DNA of 64,000 nt from Macrotis lagotis (GCF_037893015.1 NC_133662.1:199762550-199826549); one strand, 5' to 3'. Positions 11,380-24,126 are shown, numbered from the stretch's first letter. Translations and numbers: made by a program. Notes: generated by a model not told the origin, from the sequence alone.

Positions 11380-11485
11380 GACTTATCGAAGACCACACAA
11401 CTAGCAAGTATCAAGTGTCTGAGGCCAGATTTGAAAACTCAGGCACTCTTGACTCCAAGGCTGATGCTCTATTCACTGCTCTATG
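11380..11485 (-). repeat. Old tRNA-SINE remnant
   Basis: 'gaccacacaactagcaagta', 'gtgtctgaggccagatttga' and 'ctccaaggctgatgctctat' are a diverged antisense SINE without its head end. Confidence 0.6.
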
Positions 11486-11639
11486 CCTTGAAACCTGGGC
11501 TTTCTGAAGTCTTCTTCATTCATATCTGGTCACTCCCAGATGACTTCAGAGAAGAAAGTGTAGCTAGTCACGTATCATAGCACTATCTACAATTCACCTG
11601 CTTGTCATGGCTTCACTTCCTTGATGTGAAACCTCAAAC

Positions 11640-11916
11640 CAATGCTGAGTGAAGTGAGCAGAACCAGATATGAGGATCACACTGTACACAATAACAGCAA
11701 TATTGAAGAATAATCAATTATGACAAGCTTCACTCTTCGCAGCAATACAATGATCTAAGACAATTCCAAGAGACTTGTGATGGAAATTACTGTCCACATC
11801 CAGCGAAAGAATATAGTCTGAATCTAGATTAAAGCATATTTTCATTTTTTTTTTGCTTTTTCTTTCTTGGGGTTTTTTCCCTTTTCTTCTAATTCTCCTT
11901 TCACTGGGTAATTTAG

Positions 11917-11963
<47 letters not shown>

Positions 11964-12125
11964 GTGACAGTACATCTATAACCTTTATTAGATTGCTTGC
12001 TATCTTGGGGAGGGGGGAGATAAGGAGGGAGAAAAATATTTGGAGCTCAAAATCTTATAAAAGTGAATGTTGAAAATGATCTTTACATGTAATTGGGAAA
12101 AATACTTTGGATTGAAAAAAATGTT
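11640..12125 (+). mobile_element. L1 3'-end fragment (end of ORF2 and 3' UTR)
   Basis: The words 'gctgagtgaagtgagcagaa', 'acactgtacacaataacagc', 'agcaatacaatgatctaaga' and the 3' UTR part 'tttggagctcaaaatc...ttacatgtaattggg' are the standard marsupial L1 3' end in order. It is interrupted by an (AT)n at about 11,916-11,960. No ORF remains. Confidence 0.75.
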
Positions 12126-12720
12126 CATACTCTAACTCAGAGATTATATTATTAATCTTATACACCAAAGTAGACAATGAAAAAAAGAAAATCCCTATAT
12201 ACCCCAAAATACATTTTTAGCATTTTTGTGATGGCAACGAATTGGAAATAGTATAGATGCCCATTGGTGGGGAAATGACTCAACAAATTATGTTACATTA
12301 ATATAAGGAAATATTATTGTACTATAAGAAATATCAGAGAAGCACAAATATATTTTCACTGAGTGCAAATAATATAAGCAGAATTAACAAAACATTATAC
12401 ATGGCAACAACAAGCATAAATGGACAACAATAAATACCAAGAAGCAAATGGTAGTCACAGAATTACAAAGAATAAATCTGACTCCAAAAAAAGAGATATG
12501 AAAATATTTTCCTGCCCCATCCCTTTCCAAAGTTAGGAAATACACGGGTTTGATATGCTGCATTAATTCTCATATACCTTTAACAGATTTGCAAGTTTTT
12601 TCATCTTTTTCCCCCTTTTTTAATTTAAAAACTGGATGGGACGGTTTTCTAAGTGGTGACAGAGAAGCTAAATTAAAAAAAAGTTTTGGTGATTAAAAGC
12701 AAACAAAAGACAACATTAAA
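12125..12720 (+). mobile_element. Second, older L1 3' fragment
   Basis: 'gatggcaacgaattggaaat', 'gatgcccattggtggggaaa', 'tggcaacaacaagca' and 'aatctgactccaaaaa' follow the L1 3' region but lie downstream of the previous fragment. That makes it a separate, more decayed insertion in the same orientation. Confidence 0.55.
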
Positions 12721-13065
12721 ATTTATTTTTTAAATTCATCTTTTTTAAGTGATAAGATTTACATGAATACAACCAAACCTTCAGAATCTGCAGAACTGAT
12801 GAATTTTTTAAAAGTTGCTTCTTTCTAGAAATATGAAACCAAGAAAAGGTGACAATTTCCTCAATGTTTCCTTCCATTGAAGGAGAACCATTTATGTCCT
12901 CCCTAGAACTATTTATTTTTTGACAACTTTAATTATTAGGAAATTGGTTGTAACCTCAAAGGAGTCTGAATCCAGTACTCGTTCTACCACATTACTCACA
13001 AACTATGAATACACAGGTTCCTATATTCCTATTGTTGAAACTTGAGACTTATTTTATTCCCTCAG

Positions 13066-13225
13066 ACCAGAGAACCTTAAACATTTATGTACCATAGATC
13101 ATTTTGGTAGTCTGGTAAAACCTATAGACACTTCTTTAGAATAATGTTTTTAAATGAATCAAATAAAATATGAAGGATTACAAAGGAAACTAATTATATT
13201 AAGTACAGTTCAATTTTTACATTAA
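13066..13225. repeat. Unassigned old interspersed repeat, copy 2
   Basis: Shares 'agaataatgtttttaaatga', 'caaataaaatatgaaggatt' and 'acaaaggaaactaattatat' with the copies at 1,741 and 18,440. Confidence 0.55.
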
Positions 13226-13340
13226 GAAGCTAAGGTTAGATATAACAAATAACTTAAATATGTTGTCTTGAGGAACCTAAGACAATTTTGTGGTCACCTA
13301 GGGTCTGTTTTCATCACTAGAACCTTATTCAATGAAATAC

Positions 13341-13494
13341 TTTTTTTTCAAGGTTTTTGCAAGGCAAATGGGGTTAAGTGGCTTGCCCAAGGCCACACAG
13401 CTAAGTAATTATTAAGTGTCTGAGACCGGATTTGAACCCAGGCACTCCTGACTCCAAGGCCGGTGCTTTATCCACTATGCCACCTAGCCGCCCC
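13341..13494 (-). repeat. WSINE1-type SINE
   Basis: A complete antisense copy from TTTTTGCAAGGCAAATGGGG to CCACCTAGCCGCCCC. The short flanks TGAAATAC and TGAAGTAC look like a slightly decayed target duplication. Confidence 0.92.
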
Positions 13495-13738
13495 CTGAAG
13501 TACATTTTTTAAAAATCAACATACTTAAAAAAGAGAACTGGGACAAAATTCTATGTAGTACATTACTGAGTAATCCATCTTTAAGATTTTAGTTGTTTCT
13601 TTGTACTCAAATCCCTCAAATTCCCTCCCCGCACCTCAAGCCCAAATTGGAATGTTTGCAAACATAAACTATGCAGATTCTGGATAGGACTAAGCCAAGT
13701 TAAATTAAGTAGCTCTGGGTCTTGGTCACTGAACTGTG

Positions 13739-13739
<1 letters not shown>

Positions 13740-13784
<45 letters not shown>

Positions 13785-13803
13785 ACACAGACACACATAC
13801 AAA
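13740..13803. repeat. (CA)n microsatellite
   Basis: About 20 CA units followed by CATACACACACAGACACACATAC. Confidence 0.97.
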
Positions 13804-14530
13804 ATGGGCTTCATAGAAGGTATGTTTCCTTTCTGCTGCTCTCAAGCTCTGTGACATCATGGGATTCCAATCCTGGCTACTAACACTGCCTTTTCAGCAA
13901 CCTTCCTAGGTGAGTAACAAACTGACCTTTTCTCTCAGCTCTGTCTGGTAAGCTTCTGCCCTCTGACTGTCATCACATCAATTTACAGTTTGACCTAAGG
14001 TTTGACAAAGCCTAAAGTGAAAATGGAACTTTTTCACAGGCCCAGGAATCTATTTACCCAGAGGATTCTGAGCCCTGAGCTATCTGGAAGATTGCTTATA
14101 GAGCAAACAGTAACAGAGAAGGAAAGAATAAATAAAAGTACCTTACCTGGTACAGCACCTTCATTTCCCTCCACAGAGTGCCAAGCCAGTTACATTAGCA
14201 GAGCACTGGTGTGATAAGATTAATATTTAAAGAGAAAGTGAGCATGGCAGGAGGTGGAAGTGGAGGGAGGAGAAGGGTAAGGGGTATTTCTTTATTTCTA
14301 AATGAGGTCATTTAGTATCTTCTTTCCTTCTCAGGTGACTAATTGCTTTTTAGTCTCATAATATCTTTCTATCTACAGTCAAGAGAAGTTAGTTCTGGTG
14401 GAAAACCACAATAGCAAAGGAAGAAAGGGAAAAGGACAAGAGAAATAAAGAATAAAGAAAAGAGCTATATGGGCAAAAAGCTAAAAGAAAGTGGGGAGTG
14501 GAAGGACTAATGATTCACAATTAAACAGAT
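13800..14530. other. No recognised gene or repeat
   Basis: Slightly less AT-rich than its surroundings. A 70-codon open frame at 14,002-14,214 has no motif I recognise. I see no RNA gene or mobile element. Confidence 0.45.
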
Positions 14531-14534
14531 CACA

Positions 14535-14650
14535 CAGGATCATATATTTAGAAATGGAAGGGACATTAGAGGTCATCTAGTCCAATATTTTAATTTTACA
14601 GTTGAGGAAAATGAGGTCCAGAACAATTCAAATTCAGTAACTTTCCCACT
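14535..14650 (-). repeat. MIR-like SINE fragment
   Basis: 'ggacattagaggtcatctag', 'tccaatattttaattttac' and 'agttgaggaaaatgaggtcc' match the antisense MIR3-type core. Confidence 0.55.
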
Positions 14651-14769
14651 GCTACGATCCTCAACATTCAGCATCACCTTCTACAGGAAGACTAGCTTTT
14701 CAAAATCACTTTGTAGCATTTATTTCTTTATCTAGTCATTTACTTATCTATTTATGGGTGCACATGCAT

Positions 14770-14890
14770 ATGTATATACATATATGTATATATATCTATA
14801 TATATATATACATATATATCAGACAGAGGGAGAGACAGAAAAGGAAGAAAAGAGGGGGAGAGAGAACTTTGTGTGTGTGTGTGTGTGTAT
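14770..14890. repeat. (TA)n, (GA)n and (GT)n simple repeats
   Basis: TA-rich tract to 14,820, AG-rich to 14,868, then (GT)n at 14,871-14,888. Confidence 0.85.
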
Positions 14891-15074
14891 TTCAGAAAAG
14901 AAACTGATTTATATTGTTAGGGAAGTCTTTCACTGGGAACTAGAATAACAAATCTAATTCCTATTTCAACCTCCAGTCATCATTACCATCACCACCATCA
15001 CCATGATCACCACCAAAAAGATTCCTAGAGCACAGTATCCAGTTGATAAATGTTTGCTGTTTGAATATTAGTAG

Positions 15075-15170
15075 TTAATAGATAGATAGATAAATAGATA
15101 GATAGATGATAGATAGATATAGTTACTATATATATATATACATATACATATATGAGGTATGTATATGTAG
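15075..15170. repeat. (TAGA)n then (TA)n microsatellite
   Basis: TAGATAGA units interrupted by TAAA, followed by TA and CATA repeats. Confidence 0.9.
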
Positions 15171-15199
15171 ATCACTTCAAGTTTTGCAAATGCTTTACA

Positions 15200-15540
15200 T
15201 AGATCTTGTTATTTGATAGATTGCCTAAGGTCACACATATACACAGATAGTTACAGATGTTGGATCAGAACCAACACTGATGTAGATTTTTAAAAATAGT
15301 CAAAGTACAGTATCCCTTCTGAATGAGAGCCCTCTGTGAAGTAGGGACCATTTTACAGATAAGGAAATTGAGGCTCAGGAAAATGTGATTTTTTTTATGA
15401 TTTTTGTGGGGAAGATACAAAAAGTTGGATGTGGGTAAGGGTTTCATATAGAAAGAAACATTTGTCTGAGATCAGATAGATAATATGAGTCTCCCAACTC
15501 CTAATCTGATGCTTCTTCCACTATACTATAGCAGTGGAAA
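15200..15540 (-). repeat. Two MIR-like SINE remnants
   Basis: One decayed antisense block ends near 15,290 ('ttgcctaaggtcacac'). A second starts with 'attttacagataaggaaatt', 'gaggctcagg', and continues to 'cttcttccactatact'. Both are old and non-coding. Confidence 0.45.
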
Positions 15541-15719
15541 AGTCAGGGGATTGGAAAAATTCAAGAAAATAAGAAGGACAAAGCAGAGGCCTCCCTAAGC
15601 ATTTATTCAATTGATTGTGGTGTAAAGATGTATCTTTCCATAGATGAATAAAAGATCAAGTCACCACTGTAAATTCAACCTAATGATTTCTGGAGCTCAG
15701 TCATTCTTAAGAAGGGGAT

Positions 15720-15920
15720 CAAGAAAAAGAGAAAGAAGGAGGGATGGTGGAGGGGAGAATAAAAGATTAAATAGCAAGCTCCAATAATTGGTGGAAAAGA
15801 AGATGAAAGGAGGAAAGGGGGAATGTGGAGAATAAAGAGGAAATGAAAGAAGAATGAAAAAGCAGAGAATAAAGAAACAAAGATATAGTTAAAAGAAAAA
15901 AAGAGTAAAAAACATGGGGA
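15720..15920. repeat. Purine-rich tract
   Basis: Mostly A and G (AAGAAAAAGAGAAAGAAGGAGGG and similar). No gene. Confidence 0.7.
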
Positions 15921-16389
15921 ATGAAGGATATTATTGCCTTCTAATTATTATTTTTACTTCCTGATCCATCCCTGACTTTTATTTATTTCAATTCTATCCA
16001 AAATCCTAAACAGCACCTCATTGTTTCAGGTAATAATGGAGTTTTTGTTCACTTACCAATTCATCTTTCACCAATATAATTGCATTTTTGTATTATAATT
16101 GTGAAAAGCATGATTTTCTTTGCTTTCCCAAATGCAGCTACAATCTTCCATAATCCAGCTTATGATTTAAGAAATAGAGGAGTGGAGAAAGAAAATTGTG
16201 GTCCCTCCAACTTTTGTGGTTATACTTATTGGAGATTGGATAACTGCTTTTTTGGTTTTTAAAGTACAAGGTGCTAGACTATAAATAGTTAGTTCTCCTC
16301 CTAGTAATTCATAAGTGTTTCCATCTGGGGCTCCAAATGATGATATTTTTGGATGGATACATATTTATGCATTCCCAGACCATGACATC

Positions 16390-16725
16390 TGAAAGAATCA
16401 GAAAAAAGAGAGACCGAAAGAGATATAGAGACTGAAACAGACACAGACACAAAGAAATAGAGATGTGGAGAAAGAGAGATACAGAGATAGAAACAAAGAG
16501 ACAGCGATATACACAAACAGAGAGACACAGACAGACAAATACACAGAGAGAGATGGGTGACAAACAGAGAGACACAGAAATAATCAAAGGGACAGTCAGA
16601 AAAGGAGAAAATATTAAGGAATATGGACATAGTGAGATAAAAAGGCTGGGACAAAGACACAAAGTGATGAGAAACAGAAAGGAGAAAGAGAAGGGGAGGG
16701 CAGAGAGGAAGAGAGAAATTTTATC
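16390..16725. repeat. Degenerate (AGACAG/AGAGA)n tract
   Basis: Irregular AGAGACAGA-type units over more than 300 bp. The Ser/Leu/Cys-rich minus-strand frames and the Arg/Glu-rich plus-strand frame are products of the repeat. Confidence 0.85.
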
Positions 16726-16739
16726 AATTATATAAACAC

Positions 16740-17590
16740 TTAACCCATTCCCTTCCTGTACATGGTCTAAATTGCCAAAGAAATTGTAATTGTTAGTTTC
16801 TTTTCAGTAGCTGAATTTCCAGAGATCTAATCTTTCTGGCATTTTCCCTATGTATTCCAGAAGAAAGTTGTTTGTTATTACCGAAAATTTTTTTGCTTGT
16901 TTTCTTTTTTAAGCCCTTTTCTACAGAATTTATTTTTGTTTTTATTTTTTATTTAGTCACATGAATTTAGAAATTTAGAAATTTAGAAAACAAGGAATAC
17001 ATTAAAGAAATTATTTTCCACTTATGGATAATATTTTTAAATATTTTATATTATTTTACCACTAGAACTTAACTGAGAAAACTTCTGAAGGAATTTAGTA
17101 CCATGAAGACAGCACAGCTTTGAAATTATATTTTTCAAAATAAATATTTTATTTGAAAAACCTTCTTAGTTCCATCATACAAATATTCCTCTGTGAATAG
17201 ACTCTTTAACATAAAAGTCACACAGAAATCTCCAAGTATTATTATAGTTTGGGTGTTGAATGAAGAAAACTTTCCTGGAGTCTTTTATACTTAAAAAACA
17301 TGAGCTCCAGTTTTCAGATGGCATTTGTTAATGAAAAAATAATACCAATTTAGATCAAGGAGAAAGTATTATCTTCTCCACAGCAAAGAGGAAAATCTAA
17401 AAAGCAAGGATGGATCTTCTTAGTATTCATTTAACCAAGAAATTTTTATTAAAGACCAACTGAGCAGAACACTCTGTTGGACACTTGAAGAACCATAAAG
17501 TTTGAAAGTTAAGATGAACTATTGGGAGGGAGTGCCATTAAGATGAAACTCACATTATAACTTCTAAGTTCTGAAAAATGTGTAACATCA
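16740..17590. other. No recognised gene or repeat
   Basis: AT-rich DNA with a small tandem 'atttagaaatttagaa' at 16,966-16,990 and nothing I can name. Confidence 0.45.
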
Positions 17591-17705
17591 ATTCATTTAA
17601 TCTCATACACTACAGGCCTTATTACCATTTTACAGAGAAGGAAAAAGGCTCAGACAGATGGAGTAGTTACTTTACAGTTAAGAGGACAGTTAACCTGTGG
17701 GTGCC
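17590..17705 (-). repeat. MIR-like SINE fragment
   Basis: 'cttattaccattttacagag', 'aaggaaaaaggctcagaca' and 'gtgggtgcctagctaatacg' resemble an antisense MIR core. Confidence 0.5.
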
Positions 17706-18179
17706 TAGCTAATACGTACCAGAAACAAGAAATGAACCCTAGTCTTTCTAGACTCCAGGTACAATCCATTTTCAATCATAATACATTCATTAACTTTCTG
17801 ATTTGCTTTTAGTGTCCATTTAAATTGCTGCAAGAATTGCAAGGTCTCTGATTCGAAGTACCTCATGATGTGATTCCTGACCTTAAGAAACTTAAATCTA
17901 GTGGAAGAGAGACCAAAGGACATTCAACTCAATATTTAATTCAATCCAGAAAACATATATCCAATATAAATTAAAAAGTCCTGGGAAGACAAAGAGCCAC
18001 AGAGTCTATAAATGACAGACTGCATTTTAATGGAAGGAGCTAGGGAGAAAATGAGCTAGTCAGGAAAATGGGGAGTATAAATTCATCTATGCATAGACAA
18101 CCTAATATCAAAAGGTAGAGAAGGGCCAGATAAGGTTTCCTGTAAGGGCTGAACCTTAAAGAAAATTAAGGCTAAGGAT

Positions 18180-18300
18180 GCTGAATATTCATGTATCAGA
18201 CATTATGCTAAACACTGGAAATGAAAAGAAAAGCAAACATAGATCCAACCCAAAGGAAACTCTAATAGATGATAAGTGAGACACCAACTAATTACATATG
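18180..18300 (-). repeat. L2 3' end remnant
   Basis: 'gtatcagacattatgctaaacactggaaatgaaa' followed by 'ccaacccaaaggaaactctaatag' fits the reverse complement of the L2 terminus. Confidence 0.5.
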
Positions 18301-18439
18301 GACCCTGGTTTTATTTTGTTGGTTTTTGGAACTGGGGCCATGCATATGAATGTCCAGCACAGGACATTCATATTATACAGAGGCAAAATTCTTCGTCCAA
18401 TGCATAAGCAGAAAATGAAATTTGAGCTGACAATGTTAG

Positions 18440-18610
18440 TTCAAAATGAAAGGCTACATAGGTACAAATGCTTAGACCCTTTCTGAAAATAATGTTTTTA
18501 AAATATAAAATAAAATGCATAGGATTAAAAAGGAAACAAATTATAGTGAAATGCAATTATCAAAATATTTTTAAAGCACATTCATGGATTCCAGATTTAA
18601 AATCCCTGGA
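18440..18610. repeat. Unassigned old interspersed repeat, copy 3
   Basis: 'gaaaataatgtttttaaaa', 'taaaatgcataggattaaa', 'aaggaaacaaattatagtga' and 'aatccctggactagatg' parallel copies 1 and 2. Three copies within 17 kb help define the unit. Confidence 0.55.
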
Positions 18611-18655
18611 CTAGATGATCTCTAAGGCCCTTCCCTGTTAAAAACCTATAATTCT

Positions 18656-18819
18656 GGCATAGTGGATAAAGCACCAGCCCTGGAGTCACGAGTACCTGGG
18701 TTCAAATCTGGTTTCAGACACATAATAATTCCTTAGCTGTGTGGCCTTGGGCAAGCCACTTAAACCTGTTTGCCTTGCAAAAAAAAACTAAAAAAACTAA
18801 AAAATAAAAATAAAAAAAC
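18656..18819 (+). repeat. WSINE1-type SINE
   Basis: Starts just inside the head (GGCATAGTGGATAAAGC) and ends in a long A-rich tail with ACTAAAAAA units. The 11-bp target duplication CCTATAATTCT is perfect, at 18,645-18,655 and 18,820-18,830. Confidence 0.93.
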
Positions 18820-18859
18820 CCTATAATTCTATAATATTCACCCAGGTGTACAAAAGCAA

Positions 18860-19690
18860 AAACTTAGTACGTCCAAAACAGAACTCTTTGTGTTCTCCCT
18901 CTAAATTTCACTCTTTTTTTCCCAACTTCTCCAATTTTATAAGAGAAGAAAAAAGAGATCTTCCCGTACTCTTCAAGTAATTTTCAACTCTTCACTTTTT
19001 CTCATCTCCTACATCTAAACAATTGCCAAGTCTCATTTATTCTTTCTGCACAGTATGTCTTGCTTTCATCCTTTTCTCCCCATTCACATATCCACCACCC
19101 TAGTACAATACCTCATGATCAATCATTTTTCTGTTACAATCATCGCCTAATCCCATATAGCTGCCATACTGACAATCTTAAAGCAAAAGACTGTCTGTCA
19201 CTCCCCAATGTAAGAAGTTTCAATGATTTTCTGGTGTATTATTTGAATAAAATATAAAATTCTATGACTTTTAAATAATTCTGGCTCCAACTTCTTTTTC
19301 TAGGCTGATATATTGTTGTTTTCTCTCAGTTACTGGAAATTCCAGCTTAGTTATTTAGTTTAGTTTAGTTTTATTTTTTGCTTTTTCTATACAAGGTGGG
19401 TAATTTTCCACCTCTGCACTTCCTCCTCATCTCCTTGTTGGATTCTCTACTTTACTTCAGGGTTTGGTTCAAGCGTTACATTTATAAGAGACCTTTCCAG
19501 ATTCCCCAAATTATTAATGATTCAGGATTACTTTACATATATTCATATGAAATACAATGTCTACCTGTTGTTTTCTGTTCAATACAATGAAAGGTCCTTA
19601 AAGACAGAAATTGTCTTATTTTTTGTTTTTTTATGCCTACTTTAACAGGCATCTTACAGATGTGTAATAATTGCTTGTTGAATTGTTTGG
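18860..19690 (+). mobile_element. L2 LINE 3' fragment
   Basis: Pyrimidine-rich L2 ORF2 end and 3' UTR in order: 'gtccaaaacagaactctttg', 'caattgccaagtctc', 'attctggctccaacttc', 'cacctctgcacttcc' and the terminus 'aaagacagaaattgtctta...gcttgttgaattg'. It is full of stops. Confidence 0.7.
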
Positions 19691-19699
19691 AACCCCAGT

Positions 19700-21185
19700 T
19701 AAGATAACTTTAATACAAAATTAAAAGTTAAAAAATAGAAGTGTTATGTAAGATCATACAGAGAAGGTAATTATTGACAGCATGTCACTCAAGAAGTTTT
19801 TGCGAAAAAGGTGGCTTTTGAGCTGGGCTTTGAATAATAAGTAATCATTCTGCAGGCCAAGAAACTGAAAGAACATATTTCATATAAATGGAACTGTGTG
19901 AACCAAAGGTAAAAAGTGGATAAGTTTGAAGAGTGAAGAATCTGATTTGTCTTAAAGAGCTCAATATAAATTAAATCTGGGAAAATAAGATGGTCTCAGT
20001 TTGTGGACGTCTACAAAATGTCAAAAAAAGAGTCAAAATCTTATTCAGTTAGCAATAGGGAGCTAATATGAAAACCAAAAATAAATTAATGAAACTATAC
20101 GTAACTGAGAGTACAGAATAAAAATGTTAGAGTTCCTCTATAATCTGGCTTGATAAGATGGAATCTAGGGTATAAACCTTCTTTGAGCTATTATATTTTT
20201 AAAAAATCATTGATAAATAGGAAAGAAGAAAGTAATCAAGATAGCGAAGGGCTTAGAGAAAAGATATATGAATTGAGTTATGTTCAAGCTGGAGAAGGAA
20301 GAATTAGGGAATAAAAGATGTTTATTCAAAGCGTTTTAAAGACTATAGTGAGGAAGCAGGATTGGATTTGTTCTACTAGATTCCAGGGAGGCAGAACTAG
20401 AAGCCATGGATGGAAGTTATTGTGAAAATACAAAAACATCTGAATAAATAGAATTATGTAAAAAGGAATTTGAGTGACTTCAGAGAAAGGGTGCCCATTC
20501 ACTTACAAGCAAATCCCAAGGATGTTATAGTTAGTGTGACTATAAATGTATAAACTGAATTAGGTGGCCCCTGATTTCCTTTCCAAAACATAAATTCTAT
20601 GATTCTATGGAAGTGTTTGAGAGGAAGAAGGTAAAGATTAAATCTGAACATATAGAAATTCTTTTAAACCTCCAGAGTGCAACTCAGATGTAACCTAAGT
20701 CATTAACCCTTTCTTCTCCTAGTTAAAAGATCTCTCTTTTGTTTTAAATCATCATTTGATTGCACAATCCAACTTTGTGCTTGCAGCATTTTGATTTATA
20801 TTTGTGTTCTTCACTTATTCCAATATTATTTGATGACCAAGGATACATAGGCTTTCCTGAAGAGGTAATCATCTAAAAATATCTTGTCCTATGCAGAAAA
20901 AGTATTTCATAACTATTTCATTAAATTTGCATCTGTGCCCTTGAGTATACCACAAATAGAAGGGATTTTTAACGTTTTTTTGATATTATAAAACTTTTCA
21001 TAGCCTGGAGAAATATATATGTATAATATACTTATAAATGTATTTATAAATTTGACTGTAATCCAGTACCAAAGCCCAGTGGTATGGGATTCTCTTTATT
21101 GGTGAAGATCAATGAGCTTTATCTGGTTCAGGAGCAGGGAAAGATTAGCAAGAGTGAGAGATTCCGTTTTATTTGAGTTCTACTT
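19700..21185. other. Mostly unique DNA
   Basis: No gene is seen. A weak L2-like pyrimidine stretch lies near 20,680-20,850. The rest is unassigned. Confidence 0.4.
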
Positions 21186-21864
21186 TTTTAAAAAAAAATA
21201 TTTATTTTAGCATTCTTTTTTAAATTTCACTTACAAATTTTCTTCCTCTCTTGAATCCATTCTATACCTTTAAGAAGGCAATCAATATGATACTAATTTT
21301 AAATATGAAGTCATGTAAAATATTTCCATACTATTAGCCATGCTAACAAAAAAACAAGAAAAATTATGAAAATGAAAAAAAATTGCTTCAATTTCCACTG
21401 ACTACATCAGTTCTCTCTCTGGATATGGATAGCACTTTTCTTCATAAGTACTTTGGAACTATATGGGATAATTATATTTAATTAGAGTAGTTGTCTTTCA
21501 CAAGGATTACAGTACTGCTATTAGTGTTGTACAATGTTCTCTTGGTTCAGCATATTTTACTTTGCATCAGTTCATGTAAGTTCCTAGATTTTCCTAAAAC
21601 CATGCCCATCATCATTTCATAGAGCAAAATAATATTATATCACAATCATATACCACAATTTTTTTAGTCACTCCTTTTTTTCTTTTTTTAATTTTATTTT
21701 TAATTCTCATTTTGTACAAAATTTTTTATATTAATAAAATATTCTTGTTTAAGAGTAAACAAAATACCCCTCCCCCCATGAATATAGACTTGCTTGGGCG
21801 ATAAAGTAAAGGGGAGAGAAAAAAATTAAAATTAAAAAAAGAATAATAGTAATAATTGTACGTA

Positions 21865-22000
21865 TGGACAGGTGGCGCAATGGATGAAGCACCAGCCCTG
21901 GAGCCATGAGCATCCAAGCCCACATCCAGCTCCATAGACCCAACAATCACCCAGCTGTGTGACATGCAAGCTACCCGATCCCCACTGCCCTGAAAAAAAA
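21865..22000 (+). repeat. SINE-like module C (sister HAL1)
   Basis: 'ggacaggtggcgcaatggat' to 'ccactgccctg' is the sense-oriented SINE-like block matching 10,835-10,972. Confidence 0.75.
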
Positions 22001-22049
22001 CCTAAAAGAAGAAAAAAAAAGACCCAAAATAAAATAAAATAGAAATAAT

Positions 22050-22193
22050 AGTAGGGGTGGCTGGGTGGCAGACAGAGCATTGGCCCTTGAGTCGAGAGCA
22101 CCCAGGTGCAAATCCGGCCCCAGACAACCAAAGATCACCCTGCTTTGTGGTCCCAGGCAGGCTACCCAGCCCCATTTGCCCTGCACCGTCACC
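22050..22193 (+). repeat. SINE-like module B (sister HAL1)
   Basis: 'ggggtggctgggtggcagac' to 'ccccatttgccctgcacc' matches 10,645-10,785 in the opposite orientation. Confidence 0.75.
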
Positions 22194-22402
22194 TAAATAA
22201 TAATAATAAAAAATGTGCTTCAGTCTTTGTTCCAACACCAACAACTCTGTCATGGGTGGATCGCATTCTTTATGGTAAATCCCTCGCAAAAGTTACTTCC
22301 ATATTTTTCCAATGTTGCCATTGCTTATCGCAACTCCCTCCTTTCTTATTTCTCCACTACCATGTACTATATTTTCTCTCTCCTTTCACTCTGACTCTGC
22401 TG

Positions 22403-22545
22403 TAGGGTCACTGAGTGGCACAGCAGACAGATCCCTGGTCCTGGGACCAAAAAGCCCTGAGCCCCCATACCACCCTTTAGGCCCAGAATCCACCTGGTCC
22501 TATGGTCCTGGGCAGGCCTTCCAATCCCAGCCCCTTGCAAGAAGT
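22403..22545 (+). repeat. SINE-like module A (sister HAL1)
   Basis: 'tagggtcactgagtggcaca' to 'agccccttgcaagaag' matches 10,290-10,432. Confidence 0.7.
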
Positions 22546-23169
22546 AAAAAAGAAAATGTGTTATATCTGACCACTCTCCCCCCATGGTCATCCTCTCCTC
22601 TTTTATTCACATCCCCACCCCTTCCCCCTGCTCCCCCCCTCCTTCTTACTCCACATGTCTATACCCCATTGAGTATATATGCTGTTTCCTCTCCTAGCCA
22701 CCTCTGATGAGAGCAAAGGTTCTCTCATTCCCCCCTTGTCTCCCCCTTTCCATATCATTGCAATAGCTCATTGTAATAATTTAAAAAATCTTATTATATG
22801 AAATAACTTGGCCTATTCCCCCTCTACTTTTTCTTTCTCCCATTACATTTCCCTTTCTTTCTATTGACTCCATTTTTATACAGTATTTTATCTTCGAAGT
22901 CACCGTTCTCCTGTGCTTCAACTATAAAAGCTCCCTCTACCTGCTCTATTAACTGAGGAGGTTCATATGAGTATTATCAGTGTCATTTTTCTATGCAGGA
23001 ATACATGTAGTTCATCATCATTAAGTCCCTCATATTTCCCCCCTCTCCTCCAATCTCCGTGCTTCACCTGAGTCTTGTATCCAAAGATCAAACCTTCTGT
23101 TCAACTCCAGCCATTCCAAAAGGAACATTTGAAATTCCCCTGGTTCATTGAAAGTCCATCTTTTTCCCT

Positions 23170-24126
23170 ATAAGAGGACATTCAGCCTTGCTGGGTAGTT
23201 CATTCTTGGCTGCATTCTAAGCTCTTTTGCCTTCCAGTATATTATATTCCAAGCCCTACAAGCTTCCAATGTAGTTGCTGCTAAGTCCTGTGTGATCCTG
23301 ACTACAGCTCCATGATATTTGAACTGTGTCCTTCTGGCTGCTTGTAATATTTTCTCTTTGACTTGGGAGTTCTGGAACTTGGCTATAATATTTCTAGGGG
23401 TTGTTTTTGGGGATCTCTTTCTCGGGGGGTTCGGTGGATTCTCTCCATTTCTATTTTGCCCTCTGCTTCTAGAATATCAGGGCAATTTTCCTGTAGTAAT
23501 TCTTTGAAAATTATATAAAGGCTCTTTTCCTGATTATGACTTTCAGGTATTCCAATAATTTTTAAATTATCTTTCCTAAGTCTGTTTTCCATATCAGTTG
23601 TTTTTTCAATGAGATATTTCACATTTTCTTCTAATGTTTCATTTTTTTGGTTTTGAAGCATTGATTCCTGATTTCTGGTAAATTCATTGATCTCCCTGAA
23701 TTCTATTCTACATCTGAAGGATTTGTTCTCCTCAGAGAGTTTTGTTTCCATCTGGCCAGTTTTGCTTTTTTAGGCATTCTTCTCCTCAATAACTTTTTGA
23801 ACTGTTTTATCCATTTGACCTAAGCTGGTTTTTAGCATGCTATTTTCTTCAGCATTTTTTTGGATTTCCTTGACTAAGCTGCTGACTTCATTTTCATGTT
23901 TTTCCTGCATCTCTTTTCCCAGTTTTTCTTCCAACTCCTTCATTTGATTTTCAAAGTGTTTTTTTTTGAGCTCTGTCATAGCCTGAACCCAATTTCTGTT
24001 TTTCTTGGAGTCTTTAGATGCAGGAGCTTGTACCTCCTCATCTTCAGACTGAGTATTTTGATCCTTCTTGGGCTCATGAGCAAAATATTTCTCAATGGTC
24101 TTCCTCTTATTTCTCTGCTTGCTCAT
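23170..24126 (-). pseudogene. HAL1 ORF1, broken
   Basis: Same protein family and start (MSKQRNKRKTIEKYFAH) as the copy at 8,703. The first open segment runs from 24,126 to 23,770 (coiled coil) and stops at a TAG where the sister copy reads on. The second runs from 23,751 to 23,383 with REINEFTRNQ, DNLKIIGIPE and ENCPDILEAEGK. The final part, to about 23,170, is in another frame and still shows the arginine-rich 'QFKYHGAAVRI' region. An extra AAG near 23,960 adds a lysine. It is not functional as it stands. Confidence 0.88.

Noticed and set aside
16301..16735. Hydrophobic minus-strand frames resembling membrane proteins and a basic plus-strand frame
   Set aside because: The region is a degenerate AGACAG-type repeat, and both strands translate into repeats.
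21726..22707. Several open frames in the left part of the second HAL1
   Set aside because: They are the same SINE-like modules read on either strand.
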